Below, in pieces: positions 36,120-47,248 of a stretch of 64,000 nt of DNA (positions are counted from its first letter, which is position 1; each line of letters starts with the position of its first letter). Source of the stretch: Rhodobacteraceae bacterium KLH11 (GTDB taxonomy: Bacteria; Pseudomonadota; Alphaproteobacteria; Rhodobacterales; Rhodobacteraceae); NCBI GenBank assembly GCA_000158135.1, contig DS999531.1:1579774-1643773 (forward strand), written 5' to 3'. The translations under genes and the position numbers were made by a program. The notes under the pieces were generated by a model. That model ran no database searches. It was not told where the DNA came from and saw only the letters and a program-made list of their open reading frames with translations.

Positions 36120-37210
36120 CAGTCCACCAGGAGGCGTCCTGCCCCCAGCTCCATGTTGACGAACATCTCGGTGCCCGGTTCGAAAATACGTTTGTTCCCG
36201 CGGTCGGAATTTGAGGTCCGCACGACAAAGTCCGGCCCATCCTGCAAATCCACAATGGTGGTGATGTCGGTTCCGACAAAGATGTTTTCTTTGACACGCC
36301 CTTTCAGGCTTTCTGTTTCGAGGGGCGCATCCGACATATACAGCCGCTCGGGCCGGATCGACATGTGCACTTTGGAGCCGACGTCAACGCCTTCGACCGC
36401 GTTGCAGGTCAACTCATGCCCGCCGCCAAGATGGCAGGTCGCTCGGCCACTTGTGATACCGTCAACGGAAACTTCCAGCAGGTTGGTTTCACCAATGAAA
36501 TCCGCCACGAACATGTTGTGCGGACGTTCATAAATGTCTGTGGGGGACCCCAGTTGCTGCATCTCGCCTGCGGACATGACCGCGATGCGGTCGGACATGG
36601 TCAGCGCTTCTTCCTGATCATGGGTTACGAAGATAAAGGTGATCCCGGTTTCGCGTTGCAGGTGCTTCAGTTCAAGCTGCATCGCCTTGCGCAGCTTCAG
36701 ATCCAGTGCCGACAGAGGTTCATCCAGCAGCAGAACTTTTGGCTGCGGGGCCAGAGCGCGCGCCAGCGCAACACGCTGTTGCTGACCGCCTGACAACTGG
36801 CTGGGCTTGCGGGCCGAGAATTGGGAAAGCTGCACCAGCTCCAGCATCTCAGCCGCTTTCTTGCGTGCCTCAGATTTCGATTTTCCCCGCATTTCCAAGC
36901 CAAATGCCACGTTGTCCAATATGGTCATATGCGGAAACAACGCGTAGTTCTGGAAAACCGTGTTCACCGGGCGCTTGTTGGGCGGCAGGTTCTCGATCTC
37001 GTCACCATAGAGGTAGATCGCCCCTTCGGTTACAGCTTCGAACCCGGCGATCATTCTGAGCAGGGTGGTCTTGCCGCAGCCGGACGGGCCCAGAAGAGTA
37101 AAGAACTCATTGTCCATGATCGACAGCGAGATCGTCTTCAGCGCGGTAAAATCGCCATAGCGTTTCACCGCGTCCCGCACATCAATCGCGATATTTTCTT
37201 TGTCAGACAA
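36119..37210 (-). CDS. Polyamine ABC transporter ATP-binding protein (PotA/PotG type)
   Basis: The protein (363 residues from the chosen start) has Walker A GPSGCGKTT, Q-loop QNYALFPHM, signature LSGGQQQRVALARAL, Walker B VLLLDEPLSALD, the switch histidine VTHDQEEA, and a C-terminal TOBE domain (MSIRPERLYMS). It energises import of a polyamine-like substrate. A TTG at 37210 is preceded by AGGGAGG at good spacing and gives LSDKENIAID. A GTG at 37228 lies before that ribosome-binding site and is less likely. The upstream region carries the two recurring palindromes of this locus. Confidence 0.93.
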   Translation of the reverse strand: MSDKENIAIDVRDAVKRYGDFTALKTISLSIMDNEFFTLLGPSGCGKTTLLRMIAGFEAVTEGAIYLYGDEIENLPPNKRPVNTVFQNYALFPHMTILDNVAFGLEMRGKSKSEARKKAAEMLELVQLSQFSARKPSQLSGGQQQRVALARALAPQPKVLLLDEPLSALDLKLRKAMQLELKHLQRETGITFIFVTHDQEEALTMSDRIAVMSAGEMQQLGSPTDIYERPHNMFVADFIGETNLLEVSVDGITSGRATCHLGGGHELTCNAVEGVDVGSKVHMSIRPERLYMSDAPLETESLKGRVKENIFVGTDITTIVDLQDGPDFVVRTSNSDRGNKRIFEPGTEMFVNMELGAGRLLVD

Positions 37211-37244
37211 TTGCGCCTCCCTGAGCACCGCGAAACTTCATTCG

Positions 37245-37254
37245 GGTATATACC
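37245..37254. promoter_or_regulatory. GGTATATACC palindrome, second copy
   Basis: The 10-bp core GGTATATACC, inside CGGGTATATACCGG, lies 35 bp upstream of the ATPase start. The same core forms the centre of the 16-bp palindrome in front of the luxR-type gene at 25780-25795. It may be an operator for the LuxR-type protein. Confidence 0.5.
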
Positions 37255-37295
37255 GGCTGCGCTATCCTCCTAAGAACTGACTTCCTCACCAAACC

Positions 37296-37310
37296 TTAGG
37301 ATTAGCCTAA
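37296..37310. promoter_or_regulatory. TTAG-N7-CTAA motif, copy 3
   Basis: TTAGGATTAGCCTAA (TTAGG-N5-CCTAA) lies 86 bp upstream of the ABC transporter operon start and is the most symmetric of the three copies. The rest of the 249-bp gap to the saccharopine gene holds no coding sequence. Confidence 0.5.
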
Positions 37311-37459
37311 TCATTTGTTCGATGGGCTAACAATCAATGCACGATGGCGTATTTTCCAGCTCTTTCAGCAAAAAAGAAACGCCCGACGCGCATAGATAAT
37401 GCGGTTCGACATGATCTGCGAGGCTTGCGGGAAAGCCTCGGCTTCAGAGTCTGGCAGGT

Positions 37460-38617
37460 TTACTGTCGGCCCGGTTCGCCAAGATGGTCCACAATCTGCA
37501 GATGCTGCGCCAGAGTATCGATTTCGCTCATCCAGCTTTCCACCAGTTTCGGGTCGCTTGGGGCTGCGTGCACACCTGCAGGGATGGCGCGGTTCAGAAC
37601 GGCTTCGACAGCCAGAGAGACAGGAACAGAAACAAGGCGTGCCATGGCCGTGCCACGGTCATCCCCCCAGGCATCCATGACATAGGTCTTGTGCCAGATT
37701 ACAGTGCCTTCTTTTTCGGCCTTCAGGCTTACGCACAAAACCACGCGGTCAGGTTCGCCCTCGTCATAGGCATTTTCCCGCCAGAACTGGTCTGACATCT
37801 CTTGCAGGCGCGCATCGCCTTGCGCGCCGGATAGCGTTTCGATCTCGGTGAACACACCGGCCCATGCGTCAGCCCAGCCGTTCAGGCGCAGGGTGCCGCG
37901 GACGAATTCCTTGACGGGCCAGTGATCTTCGAACTGGTACTGCGCTTTGAAGGGGATCGAGTCGCGGTTGGGGTAAACCTCAAAGCTTTCGGGCGTCGGC
38001 AGGGGGGCGACGTAGCTGGTGATCGCATCCCATGGGCGGGCGACATCCAGCGGGGCGTAGTCACGGATGGACCTTGATGGAGATCGCAGCGCCTTGAGCA
38101 CGCCCAGAGGCGACCAGCTGAATTTATAGCGGAACGGGTTGGGGTGTTTGGGGATGCCGCCACAATAGGAAATGAAACTCAGGTGGTTCTGCGGATCAAA
38201 CGCGTCTGAGGCGCGATAGTCGTCCACCAGCGCATGGGCCATCAGGTGGTCAATGCCGGGGTCCAGACCAACCTCGTTAACCAGTGACACGCCCGCTTCG
38301 CGCGCCTTGCTATCCAGCGCGCGCATCTCGGGTGCGATGTAGGAGGATGAGACAAAGTGGGCCTGTTTCGAGATCGCCAGTTCCGCCAGTGGCACATGCC
38401 AGTCGCCGGGCAGCATCGAGACGATCACGTCATCCTTTTCCAACGCGGCATTCAACGCGTCGATGTCGAAGGCGCGAATGTCGTCAGTCAGATCGCCGAC
38501 CTCGGCTCTGGCCTTCCCGATGGTCCGGTTCCAGACAGTGACCTTGTGCCCGCTTCCGATCAGGCGACGCAGGCCGGGGATGGCCGACAGGCCGGTGCCA
38601 CACCAGTGAATCGTCAT
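37460..38617 (-). CDS. Saccharopine dehydrogenase, glutamate-forming (LYS9/saccharopine reductase-like)
   Basis: The 385-residue protein has an N-terminal Rossmann region (MTIHWCGTGLSAIPGLRRLI) and the C-terminal Sacchrp_dh_C domain, with VNEVGLDPGIDHLMAH, a strongly conserved segment, and YCGGIPKHPNPFRYKFSWSP. It oxidises saccharopine to glutamate plus aminoadipate semialdehyde. The partner lysine-forming enzyme starts upstream and ends 3 bp before this gene, so both are one operon for lysine breakdown. Function in synthesis direction is unlikely for this group of bacteria but cannot be ruled out from sequence. Confidence 0.93.
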   Translation of the reverse strand: MTIHWCGTGLSAIPGLRRLIGSGHKVTVWNRTIGKARAEVGDLTDDIRAFDIDALNAALEKDDVIVSMLPGDWHVPLAELAISKQAHFVSSSYIAPEMRALDSKAREAGVSLVNEVGLDPGIDHLMAHALVDDYRASDAFDPQNHLSFISYCGGIPKHPNPFRYKFSWSPLGVLKALRSPSRSIRDYAPLDVARPWDAITSYVAPLPTPESFEVYPNRDSIPFKAQYQFEDHWPVKEFVRGTLRLNGWADAWAGVFTEIETLSGAQGDARLQEMSDQFWRENAYDEGEPDRVVLCVSLKAEKEGTVIWHKTYVMDAWGDDRGTAMARLVSVPVSLAVEAVLNRAIPAGVHAAPSDPKLVESWMSEIDTLAQHLQIVDHLGEPGRQ

Positions 38618-38620
38618 CGT

Positions 38621-39676
38621 TCAGATCCCTTCGATATGAGTTTTGTAAGTTGCTTCGGCCCGACCCCAGACGCCGCTGTCCAGATCGGTCAGCGTCAGCA
38701 GAGAGGGCAGCAGCTGCGCGGCATAGTCTTCCGAGCTTTCGACTGGCAGCATCGAGGGCAGGTTGTCGATGGCCATAACATCCATCACCGGATCCGTGGC
38801 CACACGCAGGGCAGGGGCTTCCCATGTCGTTGCGCGGTCATAAACCGGGACCGGGTTGTAGTCGCCGTCAGGGTCGCAGGCCACGTCGCCGATGGCGGTC
38901 AGGTTGCGCGGCACCGATAGCGCGTCGCGCGGAACCAGGACCGGCGTGCCCGGGCGCGCCAGAATGCAGTTCAGGAACAGATCGTGGTTCAGGATTTCAG
39001 GGAAGGGCCCACCGCTGGCGGTTTCGGCCATGTCCCATTTGGTGACGGCAACTCCCATTGCCTCGCACAGATCGGCGGCCCCTGTTCCAACGCGGCCCAA
39101 CGCTCCGACAACGATGGCGGACGGGCGTGCGGCCCCGGTGGCGTCAAGCTCGGCGCGCAGTTCGGCATTCAGCGTGTCTTTGCTTGCATAGACGCCGACG
39201 GCTGGACATTCTTCGTTTCGTTGTTGCGCGGCCCATGTTTTCAGCGTGACGGCGGCACCTGCGTAACCGGCCCAATAGCCAAAGGCGGCAACCCGGCGAC
39301 CGCCCTCATCCACCAGATATTCCAGATCATAGAGCGTACCGCCCCCCGCCTTGAACCGTTGCAACAGCGCGCGGCCTGAATGCTGACCCTTGTAGGCGTG
39401 GCCGAACATGATGTGCCGGTGCGGCAGGGCGGAACCATCTTCAGGCAATTCCTTGAGGCCAAAGATGATCGCATCCTGCGGGGCCTCGGGCCATGAGTTC
39501 TCGGCTGCGATCTCGCAACCTGCATCTTTGTAGCCACCGATCGGGATAGCGCGCACTGCGCTTTCCTCGACTGTCACGCGGATACCCGTCGCGATCAGTG
39601 CGGCAGCCCCGTCCGGGGTCAGCCCGACCCGTTCCTCGTTCGGGCGCTGTTCTGCCCGGACCCAGAGATGTGTCAT
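38621..39676 (-). CDS. Saccharopine dehydrogenase, NAD+, L-lysine-forming (LYS1-like)
   Basis: The 351-residue protein resembles fungal LYS1 and the lysine-ketoglutarate reductase half of the animal bifunctional enzyme. It has an AlaDh_PNT N-terminal domain (LWVRAEQRPNEERVGLTPDG with the conserved arginine and lysine region), FGHAYKGQ, and an NAD site VVGALGRVGTGAADLCEAMG. In the degradative direction it condenses lysine with 2-oxoglutarate to saccharopine, which the next gene product cleaves. The GST gene ends 14 bp upstream. Confidence 0.93.
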   Translation of the reverse strand: MTHLWVRAEQRPNEERVGLTPDGAAALIATGIRVTVEESAVRAIPIGGYKDAGCEIAAENSWPEAPQDAIIFGLKELPEDGSALPHRHIMFGHAYKGQHSGRALLQRFKAGGGTLYDLEYLVDEGGRRVAAFGYWAGYAGAAVTLKTWAAQQRNEECPAVGVYASKDTLNAELRAELDATGAARPSAIVVGALGRVGTGAADLCEAMGVAVTKWDMAETASGGPFPEILNHDLFLNCILARPGTPVLVPRDALSVPRNLTAIGDVACDPDGDYNPVPVYDRATTWEAPALRVATDPVMDVMAIDNLPSMLPVESSEDYAAQLLPSLLTLTDLDSGVWGRAEATYKTHIEGI

Positions 39677-39690
39677 ATGTTATCCTTTAA

Positions 39691-40305
39691 TCAAAGCATA
39701 CCAGCGGCGCGGACCGCCTTGACCGAGGCACGCGCTTCTATCGTGTCGCGAAAGGCGATGATTTTGGGGAAGGCCGAGACATCGACACCATCGCCTTCCA
39801 GCCAGCTGCAGACCACATAAAGATAGGCATCCGCCAATGAGAATGTTTCGCCCAGCACAAACGGCCCGCGCAGCCCGTTTGAGACGATGTATTCGCAGCA
39901 CGCGGTCATCGTCTGGGGCACTTTTTCCTTCATGTCTTTCCAGCTGGATTTCTTGTCGGCCCATCGTGGCCCGCGCAACCTGTGGGCGTGATTTACATGC
40001 ACGGTCGAGGCAAGGTAATACATTAGCTCGCGCATCCGCGCGGCCATAAGCGGGTCGTCGGGGACCAGACCGGCCTGTGGTGCGACAGCAGCGATGTAAT
40101 CCAGCAACGCGCCGGTTTCTGTCAGAATCCCGCCATCAACCACCAGCGCTGGAACCCGGCCCTTGGGGTTGATCTGCTTGTAGGCCGGTCGGGTCTGCTC
40201 ACCCCCGGCAAAATCCAGGCTGATCGCTTCGTAATCCAGACCTGCCTCTTCCAGGACAATCGCAACAGCGACCGAGATCGTGCGGGGGGCATAATAAAGC
40301 TGCAT
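39691..40305 (-). CDS. Glutathione S-transferase
   Basis: The 204-residue protein has an N-terminal thioredoxin-like GST domain (MQLYYAPRTISVAVAIVLEE, then NPKGRVPALVVDGGILTETG with the cis-proline and SNAIL-like glutathione contact). A helical C-terminal domain includes FVLGETFSLADAYLYVV. It conjugates glutathione to electrophiles; the pathway role is unknown. The ATG at 40305 follows GGAGA; the longer frame to 40380 is unrelated. The gene lies 19 bp after the phosphatase gene and just upstream of the saccharopine pair. Confidence 0.92.
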   Translation of the reverse strand: MQLYYAPRTISVAVAIVLEEAGLDYEAISLDFAGGEQTRPAYKQINPKGRVPALVVDGGILTETGALLDYIAAVAPQAGLVPDDPLMAARMRELMYYLASTVHVNHAHRLRGPRWADKKSSWKDMKEKVPQTMTACCEYIVSNGLRGPFVLGETFSLADAYLYVVCSWLEGDGVDVSAFPKIIAFRDTIEARASVKAVRAAGML

Positions 40306-40324
40306 CAAAGGGTCTCCGATCTGG

Positions 40325-40975
40325 TTACAGGTGGGTCTGCGCGAATTGCCGGTCTGGTGCCTCCAGATGTGGAACAGCATTGAACAGAACCGGGCTGAGT
40401 TGCGTGCCGATCGGGTGCAGACGATGCAATGACGTGTTCATGATGGCAAGGGCGACGCGCGCCATTGATGGAATATCCAACCCCATCGCCTGCCGCACCA
40501 CCATCGAGATCAGCCCGCCCGAGGTCACCACGATGGCAGGGCCGGACCCGGCCGCGATTTCCTGCAGCGCGTCGCGGACACGGGTTTCAAATGCGGTGAA
40601 GGTCTCGGGCGGGTTTGCGATGTCTCCGTTGGCCCAGGCTGCAAAAGTTCTGGGCAGATGCTCGACAAAGCCTTCACGGTCGGTGGGGATTGCCACGCCA
40701 TGCTGATCCTCAAGCAACTGCGCGAGGGTGAAATATTCGATCTCGTTCAGACGTTCATCGCAGACCGGATCGGCCAGCCCCATACTTGCGGCGGTTTCCG
40801 CGTGTCGGGTCAGGGTGCCGCAATAGCTGCGTGTATAGGGATGGCGCGTGTCACGCAGATGCGCCCCCAGCCATCGTGCCTGCTGATGGCCCAGATCGCT
40901 CAGCTTGTCATAGCTTTCTTCGTCGCGTGCGGCTGTGTTTGCCTGCCCGTGACGCACCAATGTGATTTGTGACAT
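40325..40975 (-). CDS. Histidine phosphatase family protein
   Basis: The 216-residue protein has the phosphoglycerate-mutase-like active-site motif at its N-terminus ([20 protein letters not shown], with the RHG histidine). The [16 protein letters not shown] helix and a second histidine region ([14 protein letters not shown]) follow; the usual SHG histidine there reads as SGG, which is unusual. The ATG at 40975 follows AAGAGGAA. It probably heads an operon with GST and the saccharopine genes. The substrate is unknown. Confidence 0.9.
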   Translation of the reverse strand: MSQITLVRHGQANTAARDEESYDKLSDLGHQQARWLGAHLRDTRHPYTRSYCGTLTRHAETAASMGLADPVCDERLNEIEYFTLAQLLEDQHGVAIPTDREGFVEHLPRTFAAWANGDIANPPETFTAFETRVRDALQEIAAGSGPAIVVTSGGLISMVVRQAMGLDIPSMARVALAIMNTSLHRLHPIGTQLSPVLFNAVPHLEAPDRQFAQTHL

Positions 40976-41111
40976 GTTGGTTCCTCTTGTCGGCGAAGTC
41001 TTAGGGCAGGTTCCGGGCCGGGACCAGAGGGCTTTCGTATTCCACCAGAAATTCCTCGCCCCGCACGCGGCATTCGCTATGGTCTGCCTGACCAAGATCA
41101 CGGAGGGTTCC

Positions 41112-42302
41112 ATGGCCATCGACAGCACGCGTTTTCTGGAGGACCTGCACAAGCTGCGCAGTTTTGGTGCCTCGGGCGTGGGCAAGGGTGTTATCCGCCC
41201 GGCCTATTCCGCGGCAGATATCGCCGCGCGCCAGTGGCTGGCCGAACGGATGGCCGCGGCCGGGCTGACGCCGCATTTTGATCCCGTGGGCAACCTGTTC
41301 GGGCTGGCCGAGGGGGCATCGCTGTTGATGGGATCACATTCTGACAGCCAGCCCGAGGGCGGCTGGCTGGATGGCGCGCTGGGCGTGATCGCTGCGTTGG
41401 AGATCGCGCGTTCCAGTGACAGGCCGATCTCGGTCGTCAGCTTTCAGGATGAAGAAGGCCGGTTCGGTGTCACTACGGGCTCTGCGATCTGGTCCGGGGG
41501 GCTGGCGCTGGATCAGGCCGATGCGCTGACCGATGCCTCGGGCATCCGTTTTGATGCCGCCCGGGCCTCAATGGCTGATCTGGCGCAAGGATTTGTCGAC
41601 CCCACCCGTTTCAAAGGCTTTATCGAGATGCATATCGAACAAGGCCCGACGCTGGATGCCGAAGGCGAACAGATTGGTGTGGTGACGGATATTGTCGGCA
41701 TTCGGGACATGGCGATAACCTTCTTGGGGCAGCAAAACCACGCAGGCACCACGCCAATGCACCTGCGTCGTGACGCGTTTCAGGCACTCGCCCTGTTCAA
41801 TGCACGCCTCAACGACCGGTTTCGCAACGTTGTAACCCCGCAAACGGTCTGGACCATAGGGCGCGTCGACCTGCACCCCAATGCCTCGTCCATTGTGCCG
41901 GGGCGCGTCCGGTTTTCGATGCAGTGGCGTGATGGTGAACCCGATCGCTTGCTGCGTATGGAAGAGATCATACGCACAACCGCGCAAGAGGTCGCGACCG
42001 AGCAGGAAATGACACTGGAATATGGCCCGATGCTGGGGCTGGAGCCTGTGGCGATGGACCCTGCGATTCGCGCCGCCCTTGAACACGGGGCCCAGAGTGT
42101 GGCGCCGGGTAAGTGGCGCAGGATGCCCTCGGGTGCTTTGCATGATGCCACCAATGTCGCGCGCCTGATGCCGGTGGCGATGTTGTTTACCCCCTCGATC
42201 AACGGAATCAGCCACGATTTTGCCGAGGATACCGCTGAAAGTGATTTGATCGCGGGCCTTGAGGTTCTGGATCATGCGGTTGGGTTGCTTGATGTCTTCT
42301 AA
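41112..42302 (+). CDS. Zn-dependent M20 amidohydrolase (N-carbamoyl amino acid hydrolase/allantoate amidohydrolase family)
   Basis: The 396-residue protein has metal-binding blocks of the HyuC/AllC family, [40 protein letters not shown], and the hinge [17 protein letters not shown]. These enzymes cleave N-carbamoyl or ureido amino acids. The ATG at 41112 follows GGAGGG. It is divergent from the phosphatase gene across 136 bp and ends 296 bp before gcvT. The exact substrate is unknown. Confidence 0.92.
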   Translation: MAIDSTRFLEDLHKLRSFGASGVGKGVIRPAYSAADIAARQWLAERMAAAGLTPHFDPVGNLFGLAEGASLLMGSHSDSQPEGGWLDGALGVIAALEIARSSDRPISVVSFQDEEGRFGVTTGSAIWSGGLALDQADALTDASGIRFDAARASMADLAQGFVDPTRFKGFIEMHIEQGPTLDAEGEQIGVVTDIVGIRDMAITFLGQQNHAGTTPMHLRRDAFQALALFNARLNDRFRNVVTPQTVWTIGRVDLHPNASSIVPGRVRFSMQWRDGEPDRLLRMEEIIRTTAQEVATEQEMTLEYGPMLGLEPVAMDPAIRAALEHGAQSVAPGKWRRMPSGALHDATNVARLMPVAMLFTPSINGISHDFAEDTAESDLIAGLEVLDHAVGLLDVF

Positions 42303-42598
42303 AGCGCCGTGGTCGATAAAAGTCTGATCTTCCACATGAAACCTGTGAGGTGCAGGCTTGCTTTGATGTGGTGTCACCCGGATTTGATCTGGCCTGGAGG
42401 CGCTCTGGGGATCGAGTGTTGCCGTAAGGGAAAAAGTTTCCTATAGGAACTTTGCTGATGCATACGCCTGTATACGGTTCAGTTCCGATCCGAAAATCGC
42501 GCTGAAAAACCAAAGCTCAATCGTTGCAAAATATGCAGCTTTGGTCAGACTGGCAGGCATATGTTCCGACCGATCAGATATAAGAGAAGGTATTATCG
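42303..42598. promoter_or_regulatory. gcvT upstream region
   Basis: This 296-bp gap holds no gene. I looked for a glycine riboswitch, which often precedes gcvT operons, and did not see its conserved tandem aptamer cores. A palindrome at 42438-42449 and the short repeat ATACGCCTGTAT near 42472 are the notable features. A GAAGG ribosome-binding site occurs about 11 bp before the gcvT ATG. Confidence 0.5.
42438..42449. promoter_or_regulatory. Palindrome TTCCTATAGGAA upstream of gcvT
   Basis: The perfect 12-bp palindrome is extended by flanking AAAG and CTTT with a one-base offset. It lies 150 bp before the gcvT start and could be an operator for a regulator of glycine cleavage. No regulator gene is adjacent. 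Confidence 0.45.
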
Positions 42599-43693
42599 AT
42601 GACCACATTGCGTCGTACCCCGTTGCATGATTTGCATGTTGCTTTGGGTGGTAAGCTTGTTGATTTTGCTGGTTGGGAGATGCCTGTTCAGTATCCGATG
42701 GGAATAATGGGCGAGCACAAGCAGTGCCGCGAGAAGGCGGCGGTTTTTGATGTGTCCCATATGGGTCAGGTGATCCTTCGGGGCGAGAATGTGGGTGAGA
42801 AGCTTGAAGCTTTGTGCCCGCAGGCTTATGCGACGCTGAAGGAAGGCAAGGCGCGCTATGGGTTCTTTACGAACGCAGACGGCGGGATCATGGATGATCT
42901 GATCGTGTCGAATGCGGGGGATCATTATTTTGTGGTTGTGAACGCGGCGCTGCGCCATCAGGACATTCCGCATATGAAGGCCCATCTTGAGGGCGTCGAA
43001 GTGACCGAGATCTTCGACCGCGCTCTGGTTGCGGTGCAGGGGCCCAAAGCCGAAGATGTGGTGGGCGAGCTGTGCCCTGCGGCGCGCGATCTGAAGTTCA
43101 TGGAAACCACGCTTGCCGATATCAACGGCGTCGAATGCCGCATCTCGCGTCTGGGCTATACCGGCGAGGACGGGTACGAGATTTCGATCCCCGAGGACAA
43201 GGCGGTCGAGATCACGAAGGCGTTTCTTGCGCATGAAGATTGCGAACCGGCGGGTCTGGGCGCCCGCGACAGCCTGCGGCTTGAGGCGGGCCTGTGCCTT
43301 TACGGCAATGACATCGACCAGAGCACCTCACCGGTTGAGGCGTCTTTGGGCTGGGCGATGCAGAAACGCCGCAAGGAAGAGGGCGGTTTCCCGGGTGCCG
43401 AACGGGTGCAGAAGGAACTGGCCGAGGGTGCGGCGCGCAAGCTGGTGGGCATCCAGCCCGCAGGCCGGGCTCCGGCCCGTCAGGGCGTGGAAATCCAATG
43501 CACCAACGGCAACACGATCGGTCAGATCACCTCGGGCAGCTTCGGCCCCACGGTGGGCGGCCCGGTTGCGATGGGCTATGTCTCGGCTGGCCATGGTGAG
43601 CCGGGCGAGAAGGTGAACCTGATCATCCGGGGCAAGGCGCAACCGGCCGAGATCGTGGCGCTGCCCTTCGTCAAACAGAATTACAAGCGTTGA
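42599..43693 (+). CDS. gcvT: Glycine cleavage system T protein (aminomethyltransferase)
   Basis: The 364-residue enzyme transfers the methylene group from the aminomethyl-lipoyl H protein to tetrahydrofolate and releases ammonia. Family blocks are plain: RRTPLHDLHVALGGKLVDFA, AVFDVSHMGQV, GYTGEDGYEI with its folate-binding aspartate, ARDSLRLEAGLCLYGND, and the C-terminal barrel. It starts the gcvT-gcvH-gcvP operon. Interestingly the first 60 codons use T-ending codons more than the later part, which is visible in the sequence but not explained. Confidence 0.97.
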   Translation: MTTLRRTPLHDLHVALGGKLVDFAGWEMPVQYPMGIMGEHKQCREKAAVFDVSHMGQVILRGENVGEKLEALCPQAYATLKEGKARYGFFTNADGGIMDDLIVSNAGDHYFVVVNAALRHQDIPHMKAHLEGVEVTEIFDRALVAVQGPKAEDVVGELCPAARDLKFMETTLADINGVECRISRLGYTGEDGYEISIPEDKAVEITKAFLAHEDCEPAGLGARDSLRLEAGLCLYGNDIDQSTSPVEASLGWAMQKRRKEEGGFPGAERVQKELAEGAARKLVGIQPAGRAPARQGVEIQCTNGNTIGQITSGSFGPTVGGPVAMGYVSAGHGEPGEKVNLIIRGKAQPAEIVALPFVKQNYKR

Positions 43694-43712
43694 AGCCAGG
43701 AGAGAGAGAAAC

Positions 43713-44078
43713 ATGGCAACCTATTATTCCGAAGAGCATGAATGGCTGACCGTTGAGGGCGACACGGCCACTCTGGGCATCACCAAGCACGCGGCTGAAC
43801 AGCTGGGCGAAGTGGTTTTTGTCGAGCAGCAGGAAGCGGGTGACGAGTTCGAAAAGGGTGGCGAGATCGGGGTGATTGAATCCGTCAAGGCCGCGTCCGA
43901 ACTTTATGCACCGGTTGACGGTGAGATCGTCGAAGTGAACGAGGCGCTGGCCGACACGCCCGGCGCGCTGAACGAAGATCCCGAAGGGGCGGCCTGGATC
44001 TACAAGATCAAGATCACGGATGCATCGCAGCTGGACGATCTGATGGATCTTGACGGCTACAAGGCCCTGATCGGTTAA
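43713..44078 (+). CDS. gcvH: Glycine cleavage system H protein
   Basis: The 121-residue lipoyl carrier begins with YYSEEHEWLTVEGDTATLGI and carries the lipoyl-lysine in GVIESVKAASELYAPVDGE (near residue 60). It shuttles the aminomethyl group among the P, T and L proteins. It starts 19 bp after gcvT behind AGGAGAGAG. Confidence 0.97.
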   Translation: MATYYSEEHEWLTVEGDTATLGITKHAAEQLGEVVFVEQQEAGDEFEKGGEIGVIESVKAASELYAPVDGEIVEVNEALADTPGALNEDPEGAAWIYKIKITDASQLDDLMDLDGYKALIG

Positions 44079-44087
44079 ACCCGGCCC

Positions 44088-44110
44088 GGAGCCCCCGCGA
44101 CCGGGGCTCC
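44088..44110 (+). terminator. Hairpin between gcvH and gcvP (weak terminator or attenuator)
   Basis: The stem GGAGCCCC/GGGGCTCC has 8 perfect pairs and a 7-nt loop. It is followed by GTCCTTTCATCTTTT instead of a clean T-run. It may lower gcvP transcription relative to gcvTH or stabilise the gcvTH mRNA end. Confidence 0.5.
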
Positions 44111-44192
44111 GTCCTTTCATCTTTTCCCAAATACTCCCGCCGGAGGCTCCTGCCAGAGCGGCTGGGCGAGACATTCCTTGAGGAGCGCAACA

Positions 44193-47048
<2,856 letters not shown>

Positions 47049-47059
47049 CTCACAAAACA

Positions 47060-47089
47060 AATCCCCCAACCGCATCAGTGGGGGATTTT
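47060..47089 (+). terminator. Rho-independent terminator after gcvP
   Basis: The 9-bp stem AATCCCCCA/TGGGGGATT with a 10-nt loop is followed directly by Ts. It lies 12 bp beyond the gcvP stop and separates the gcv operon from serC. Confidence 0.85.
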
Positions 47090-47183
47090 CGCCAATCGGA
47101 AACCTGCGGCTCGTATCAATCCCCTTTGAGCTGTCGGTTTTGCCCGATCTGGTGTCTTTTCCACTTGCTGCGCCTGCGAAGGG

Positions 47184-47229
47184 CCCATACCTGTGTTCAT
47201 GGGACACCCCTCCCCAACGAGGGGCGTGT
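47184..47229 (+). ncRNA. Candidate serC leader RNA motif
   Basis: Two consecutive hairpins precede serC. The first pairs CCCAT (47184-47188) with ATGGG (47199-47203). The second pairs ACACCCCTC (47204-47212) with GAGGGG-C-GTGT (47219-47229) with a small bulge. The ribosome-binding site GGAAGGG follows within 5 bases. A conserved structured leader called the serC motif is known upstream of serC in alphaproteobacteria. Position, compactness and hairpin order fit, but I could not compare with the consensus model. Confidence 0.55.
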
Positions 47230-47248
47230 ATCTGGAAGGGTAATACAG

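Noticed and set aside
42303-42598. Glycine riboswitch upstream of gcvT
   Set aside because: I expected one from other gcvT operons but could not see the conserved aptamer cores. I list a palindrome instead and leave the decision to a covariance search.
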